Positions 60,108 to 64,000 of a DNA stretch of 64,000 nucleotides are shown here, in pieces. A program made the position numbers and the translations under genes. The DNA comes from Anaerotruncus sp. (GTDB taxonomy: Bacteria > Bacillota > Clostridia > Oscillospirales > Ruminococcaceae), in the NCBI GenBank assembly GCA_021770005.1, contig JAETRV010000027.1, positions 1 through 64,000 on the forward strand, in the 5' to 3' direction. The notes beneath the pieces were generated by a model, which was not told the origin of the DNA, made no database searches, and worked only from the letters and a program-made list of their open reading frames with translations. The first letter of the stretch is position 1, and every line of letters begins with the position of its first letter.

Positions 60108-60992
60108 CTATTCGATCACTGTCATTGTATACCCGGCCTTGAAGCTCTCGCCCGGCTGCAAAAACTTGACATAGGGCTTGTCCTCAAAGTTGCCGGTCTC
60201 CCCTTTGACTGCGGGCAGTCCACACCACGGTTCCAGACAGAGATAGTTCCCTTTTTTATTCGGCATCGTCCAAACCGCCAGCACATCAAACTTGCGGAAA
60301 TCGAACGCAAAACCCTTGCCGGTCTTGGCGTTGACCAGTTTGACTACATTCGAGTTCAGCTTCTCAAAGACAAGCGCGTCCCGCTGGTCGAAGAGAGCGT
60401 GGTCGAGCGGCAGTGTCGTACCGTCCTGAAGCGGGAGCTGCTCCTCGCCGTCGATGCAGGTGCCGTCTGACAAGGTCAGATTGCGCCCGCTCTCGGGCTT
60501 TTCAAATACGAGCTGGTAATCCTCGAATGCTTCCCCTTCGTAGAGCGGGCAAGTGAAGCCGGGATGTCCGCCGATACAGAGCGGCATCCGCTTTTCCGAC
60601 TTATTTTCGACCAGGAAGGTGGTGGAAAAACCGTCCTCATTGATCGTGTGGGTCACATGGAGCAGAAACTCGAACGGGTACTGCCGGAGCGTTTCCGGGT
60701 TGGAGGCGTAAACCAGCTCGACAAAATCCGCACCATGTTTGCCCAATTCAAACGGGACTTTGCGGGTAAACCCATGCTTTCCGAGCGGATACGGGACACC
60801 GTCGATCTTGAGCGTGTTGTTGAGGGTGGCGCTGCAAACCGGGAAGAGCATGGGGGTATGGTTGGGCCAGACCGCCGGGTCCGCCTGCCAGATGTACTCC
60901 CTGCCGTTGGGCGGGACAAACGAGATCAGTTCCGCCCCCGCCGATTCGATCACCGCGGATGCACCTTTGTAAGAAAGCCGGTATTCTGCCAT
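60108..60992 (-). CDS. aldose 1-epimerase family protein (LacX-like)
   Basis: A 294-residue galactose-mutarotase-fold protein of the LacX subgroup. Motifs: GAELISFVPPNGREYIWQADPAVWPNHTPMLFPVCSA, HGFTRKVPFEL with a catalytic-type His, CIGGHPGFTCP with the second His, and LCLEPWCGLPAV with the general-base Glu. It speeds interconversion of sugar anomers. AAGGAGGGC precedes the ATG. It borders the amino-sugar cluster on its right and may act on sugars freed by it. Confidence 0.88.
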   Translation of the reverse strand: MAEYRLSYKGASAVIESAGAELISFVPPNGREYIWQADPAVWPNHTPMLFPVCSATLNNTLKIDGVPYPLGKHGFTRKVPFELGKHGADFVELVYASNPETLRQYPFEFLLHVTHTINEDGFSTTFLVENKSEKRMPLCIGGHPGFTCPLYEGEAFEDYQLVFEKPESGRNLTLSDGTCIDGEEQLPLQDGTTLPLDHALFDQRDALVFEKLNSNVVKLVNAKTGKGFAFDFRKFDVLAVWTMPNKKGNYLCLEPWCGLPAVKGETGNFEDKPYVKFLQPGESFKAGYTMTVIE

Positions 60993-61014
60993 GAAAAGCC
61001 CTCCTTATGTTTAT

Positions 61015-61228
61015 TTAAAATAGTTTCATAGGGAGCCTTTTTCTCTTGTAAAAAGGCTCCCTCTTTTTTGGCTTCTCTAAAAAATTTACCCGGAAAAATC
61101 CGCTTCTCAGGATAAAGTATTCCGCCGCATCTCCGCGCTAAGAGTCGCCTACGGCGGTTGCGCTCCGAAACGCTGCGCTGCGGCTTGCATCGGCTCTTGG
61201 GCCGGAGCAAAAAAATCGAGTAAAACTT
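61015..61228 (+). repeat. type A repeat interrupted by the 161-bp element
   Basis: GGGAGCCTTTTTCTC..AAAAAGGCTCCC hairpin, CCGCTTCTCAGGATAAAG, CGCCTACGGCGG, GCTGCGCTGCGGC and AAAAATCGAGTAAAACTTTA. The usual right end is displaced beyond 61393, where TAATATCTGGAATAG..AACAACCTGTT continues. Confidence 0.8.
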
Positions 61229-61230
61229 TA

Positions 61231-61391
61231 GGGCTTGTTTGAAAATAGAGAAATGGACGGATTTTTCGCAAAAAATGAGCAGCTGCAAGGAAAAAAGCAC
61301 AGGAATACTGGATGTATTCCGCGCATTTTTGACGCGGCAGATGCCGCTTTTTGTAGAAAAAGACGGTGATTTCGATTTTTCAAACAGCCCC
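61231..61391 (-). mobile_element. 161-bp MITE-like element, copy 2, nested in a type A repeat
   Basis: Same length as copy 1 at 8428-8588, opposite orientation, 5 differences by eye. TA flanks both sides (61229-61230 and 61392-61393). The insertion splits the end of a type A element, showing that the 161-bp element arrived later. Confidence 0.88.
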
Positions 61392-61439
61392 TAATATCTG
61401 GAATAGCTTTAACAACCTGTTCCGCAGGCTACAAACCGG

Positions 61440-62276
61440 TTAAACAGAGAGCTCCTGCATTCGCAGACGGTCCACCCGCTCCAAAAACAGAGCGCTTGTC
61501 CCTGCCTGCTCCGCCAGAATCGGAAGCTCCACAGCCATTCCCTGTACCGGTGTGATCCGGATGTACCGTCTGCGCCCGTCCTCTTCCAGAGAAACCCGGG
61601 TCAGGTTTTCCCAGCGGACCCAGACCGTCCGGGTGCCATACCTGTCGTACGAGATCGCGGTCAATCCGCGCTCGGTCGCGCCGATCCAGTATTCCGGATC
61701 CACCTTGCGAAACAGATTGCGATCTTTGCCGCGCAGCCATAGAAAATCCATCAGCCGCGTGCCGAACCGATAACACAGCTTGGAAATGTTATACATTGCA
61801 TAGCTATCTTTCAGCAGCTTTTGCAGCTCAACAGTCTGTGGATGCTCGATGGGGAACAGGAAATCCGGCGGATTCCCCAAAGCAAGGTTCAAAACCGGTC
61901 GCAGCTGCTCCTCCTTCACCTTATTATAGGAGAAAACAGCCCGTTTCGCGCCCTCAATCTCAAATTCCACCAGGCAGCGCAAAAGCTGTACCTGATAGCT
62001 GCACAGACGCACACGGCCGGCATCCAGTGTCAAAGCGTCAACCCGGTTGCCCTGGGCGGTCTGGATCAGCACCTGTTCCCCCCACCACGCCGCCGCATAT
62101 TCCGGTTCCCGGCTTTTCTGGGAAACCTGCGGAATATAGGTCACATTTTCGGGCGGCATCCCGTTCTGTTTCCAGTCCCGCAGGGCGGGATGGAACGGCT
62201 CCGGAAGTTCCTCCCATGCGTAGACCCGTTTGGGCCAGGAGGCCAGTGTCGGCCGCTTGTCCATCTGCATTTTCAT
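61440..62276 (-). CDS. unknown protein, paralogue 1 of a tandem pair
   Basis: A 278-residue soluble protein, no signal peptide or membrane helix. I recognise no domain. Segments shared with the next gene are WPKRVYAWEELPEPFHPAL, YIPQVS, EYAAAWWGEQ, PETVELQK-type HPQTVELQKLLKDSYAMYN, LCYRFGTRLMDFLWLRGKDRNLFRKVDPEYWIGATERGL and a C-terminal barrel-like part ending ELPILAEQAG. The strong RKVDPEYWIGATERG and WVRWENLTRVSLEE parts suggest a PH-like/barrel domain at the end. GGAGG-type site (CGGCAGATG context) is weak. Both flanks are repeats. Confidence 0.65.
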   Translation of the reverse strand: MKMQMDKRPTLASWPKRVYAWEELPEPFHPALRDWKQNGMPPENVTYIPQVSQKSREPEYAAAWWGEQVLIQTAQGNRVDALTLDAGRVRLCSYQVQLLRCLVEFEIEGAKRAVFSYNKVKEEQLRPVLNLALGNPPDFLFPIEHPQTVELQKLLKDSYAMYNISKLCYRFGTRLMDFLWLRGKDRNLFRKVDPEYWIGATERGLTAISYDRYGTRTVWVRWENLTRVSLEEDGRRRYIRITPVQGMAVELPILAEQAGTSALFLERVDRLRMQELSV

Positions 62277-62302
62277 CTGCCGGCCTCCTTTGGCGGGTTC
62301 GG

Positions 62303-62488
62303 GAAGGGAGCCTTTTTCTCTTGCAAAAAGGCTCCCTCTTTTTTGGCTCCGCCAAAAAATTCACCCGGAAAAATGCGCTTCTCAGGATAAAGTGTTCCGC
62401 CGCGTGCGCGCGGCGGCGGGGGCTCTGCCCCTCGACCCCGCAATTTTTCGAGAAAAATTGAGTAAAGCTTTAGATTTTAAACAGGCTC
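62303..62488 (+). repeat. type A repeat between the tandem paralogues
   Basis: GGGAGCCTTTTTCTC..AAAAAGGCTCCC, TGCGCTTCTCAGGATAAAG, GCCGCGTGCGCGCGGC, GGGGGCTCTGCCCC and AATTTTTCGAGAAAAATTGAGTAAAGC, ending AAACAGGCTC at 62488. The next base is the first of the TTA that encodes the stop of paralogue 2. Confidence 0.85.
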
Positions 62489-63322
62489 TTAGGCGGGCGG
62501 TTTGCGCAGTTCCAAGTCATTGACCCGTTTTAGAAACGCCTCTGCGTTCTGCACCTGTCCGGACAGGACCGGAAGCTCCACTGCGGCGCCCGCGACCGGC
62601 ACGACCCGGACACACCGGTTACGGCCCTCCCCTTCCAGCGAAAGCTGGGCAAGGTCGGACCAGCCAATCCAGACCGTCCGGGAACCCTCCCGGTCACAGG
62701 AGATCGTGGTCAAACCGCGCTCGGTTGCACCGATCCAATATTCTGGGTCCACCCTTCGGAACAGGCTGCGGTCCCTGCCGCGCAGAAACAGAAAATCAAG
62801 CAGACGGTGGCCGAACCGGTAACACAGCCTGGAAAGGTTGTACATCGAATAGCTATCCTCCTGGAACTTCTGCAATTCCGGGGTCTGTGGGTGCCCGGTT
62901 GGGAATACCGCGTCCGGCGAATTCCCCAGCACGATGTCTAAAATCGACCGCAACTGTTTCCGGGTTTTGTTGTAGGGGAACGAGACGGTCCCGAACCCGT
63001 CCACCTCGATCTCTATCAGCGCGTGTGGCTGCCTCTCATGGTAGCAGCACCGGCGGATGCGGCCGGGTTCCAGCAACACCGCCCTGGTTCTCCCATCCTG
63101 AAAGATTTGGAGCAGCGCCTGTGTGCCCCACCATGCGGACACATATTCCGGTTCCCCCTCCTCCCGAAAAAGCCGGGGGATATAGGCGACATTCTCCATC
63201 GGCATCCCCGAATTTTTCCAGGTCTGCAAGGCGGGGCAAAACGGCGCCGGAAGCTCGTCCCATGTGTAGATTCTCTTGGGCCATGACACCAGAATCGACC
63301 GCTTGTCCTTCGGCATCTTCAT
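62489..63322 (-). CDS. unknown protein, paralogue 2 of a tandem pair
   Basis: A 277-residue soluble protein closely related to its neighbour over its whole length (WPKRIYTWDELPAPFCPAL, RFGHRLLDFLFLRGRDRSLF, RRVDPEYWIGATERGL). I do not recognise the family. Two in-frame starts exist, 63349 and 63322; both have GAGGA sites because a short stretch (GAGGA-ACCATGAAG) is duplicated. I prefer 63322 because MKMPKDKRSIL then aligns with MKMQMDKRPTL of paralogue 1. Its stop codon sits at the edge of the type A repeat. Confidence 0.65.
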   Translation of the reverse strand: MKMPKDKRSILVSWPKRIYTWDELPAPFCPALQTWKNSGMPMENVAYIPRLFREEGEPEYVSAWWGTQALLQIFQDGRTRAVLLEPGRIRRCCYHERQPHALIEIEVDGFGTVSFPYNKTRKQLRSILDIVLGNSPDAVFPTGHPQTPELQKFQEDSYSMYNLSRLCYRFGHRLLDFLFLRGRDRSLFRRVDPEYWIGATERGLTTISCDREGSRTVWIGWSDLAQLSLEGEGRNRCVRVVPVAGAAVELPVLSGQVQNAEAFLKRVNDLELRKPPA

Positions 63323-63409
63323 GGTCTCTTCCTCTATCTGCACCTTCATGGTTTCCTCCTCTATTTCTGTCCCGCCCTGTGGAGCCGGGGCCGTTTCCCA
63401 AACAGGTCC

Positions 63410-64000
63410 TTATTCCCGGCGGTTGAGGAACTGGTCCACAATGAACCGGGGGCGGTGTTTGGTTTCCTTGTAAATTTTCCCAATATATTCGCCAATTACC
63501 CCAAGTGAAAGCAGTTGGATTCCTCCGAGCGCCCAGACCGAACCCATCAGGGTGGTCCACCCGGCAACGGTATACCCGAACAGCCGGAGCAACAGCAGCC
63601 AGAGCAGCGCAATCCCGCTGATCCCGAAGATCAGCACCCCGATCCAGGTAATCAGACGGATCGGTTTGACCGAAAATGAGGTAATCCCATCAATTGCAAA
63701 TGCGAGCATTTTTTTGAGCGGATACTTGCTTTCGCCGGCAAACCGCTCGTTGCGCTCATAGGGGACAACCGTGGTTTTGAACCCTATCAGCGGGACGATC
63801 CCGCGCAGAAACAGGTTGACCTCATCGTACTGGGCGAGTGCCTCCAGCGCGCGGCGGCTCATCAGCCGGTAATCGGCATGGTTCTCGACGATCTCAACCC
63901 CCATAAATTTCAGAAACTTATAGTAGCCGACCGCCGTTGTACGCTTGAATACCGTGTCTTTGGCGCGCGAGGAGCGCACCCCATAAATCACGTCACATCC
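63410..64000 (-). CDS. GT2 glycosyltransferase, C-terminal part (GtrB/DPM1-like), cut by window edge
   Basis: The 3' part of a gene, about 196 residues, running off the right edge in frame (CDVIYGVRSSRAKDTV). It retains the later part of a family 2 glycosyltransferase domain (HADYRLMSRRALEAL and ERFAGESKYPLKKML). Two membrane helices follow (about PIRLITWIGVLIFGISGIALL and TLMGSVWALGGIQLLSLGVIGEYIGK), then the KETKHRPRFIVDQFLN tail. This layout is typical of polyprenyl-phosphate sugar synthases such as GtrB/YkcC, which load a sugar on undecaprenyl phosphate at the membrane. Confidence 0.85.
   Translation of the reverse strand, partial: GCDVIYGVRSSRAKDTVFKRTTAVGYYKFLKFMGVEIVENHADYRLMSRRALEALAQYDEVNLFLRGIVPLIGFKTTVVPYERNERFAGESKYPLKKMLAFAIDGITSFSVKPIRLITWIGVLIFGISGIALLWLLLLRLFGYTVAGWTTLMGSVWALGGIQLLSLGVIGEYIGKIYKETKHRPRFIVDQFLNRRE

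Noticed and set aside
3108-62488. Type A copies as a CRISPR array or tandem satellite
   Set aside because: Copies are dispersed singly, vary in length and orientation, and have no regular spacers.

Overview
The window looks like a chromosome segment of a strictly anaerobic, GC-rich member of the Clostridia, probably an Oscillospiraceae/Ruminococcaceae-type gut bacterium. Supporting signs are a dnaG-rpoD pair with a Firmicutes-type primary sigma factor, AGGAGG ribosome binding sites, TTGACA/TATAAT promoters, DUF1934, rubrerythrin, FeoAB, an EFR1 flavodoxin-ferredoxin and a single-chain PurL. I see no phage, CRISPR array, rRNA or tRNA.

Layout. 0.2-2.7 kb: an opine-dehydrogenase-like gene, ridA and an EFR1 flavodoxin-ferredoxin. 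2.8-10 kb: housekeeping (YigZ, dgt, dnaG, rpoD, a PrsA/SurA-like foldase lipoprotein). 10.2-11 kb: an AT-richer CPBP membrane protease. 11-16.8 kb, minus strand: ddl, murI, DUF1934, argS and a homocysteine methyltransferase-like gene. 17-22.5 kb, plus strand: a NYN-LOTUS protein, a FecBCD/BtuFCD-type ABC importer, a GNAT acetyltransferase and a histidine phosphatase. 22.5-26.4 kb, minus strand: a tightly overlapped tetrapyrrole operon, sirC-hemC-cobA/hemD-hemB. 26.9-30 kb: VOC protein, a TPR-SUFU-DUF2185 protein, DUF5662 and a lipoprotein. 30-34.5 kb, minus strand: feoA, feoB, a FeoB-associated Cys-rich protein, rubrerythrin and a TVP38 protein. 35-41.7 kb: purL, mtaB, an HPr-like protein, rpsT and a small membrane protein. 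41.8-61 kb: an amino-sugar/sialic-acid utilisation region. The right edge holds two tandem paralogous genes of unknown function and the C-terminal part of a GT2 glycosyltransferase.

The amino-sugar region encodes a sugar ABC importer (binding protein, two permeases, MsmK/UgpC-type ATPase), NanA, an AGE-type N-acylglucosamine 2-epimerase, a ROK-family kinase candidate, NagA, NagB, a YhcH/NanQ-type anomerase, YesL, an aldose-1-epimerase-like protein and two FadR/GntR regulators. Together these suggest Neu5Ac -> ManNAc -> GlcNAc -> GlcNAc-6-P -> GlcN-6-P -> fructose-6-P, with epimerisation before phosphorylation, as described for Bacteroides fragilis, rather than the NanK/NanE order.

The most striking non-coding feature is that almost every intergenic gap over about 150 bp is filled by repeats. 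(A) A mosaic, terminator-like element with GAGCCTGTT-type inverted ends occurs about 15 or more times, whole or in part. (B) A 161-bp MITE-like element occurs twice, with 5 mismatches and TA duplications; one copy is nested in a type A element and the other begins at the last base of the rpoD stop codon. (C) A third repeat of roughly 250-300 bp occurs twice. In addition, about 177 bp is directly duplicated with a 345-bp offset inside the nan operon.
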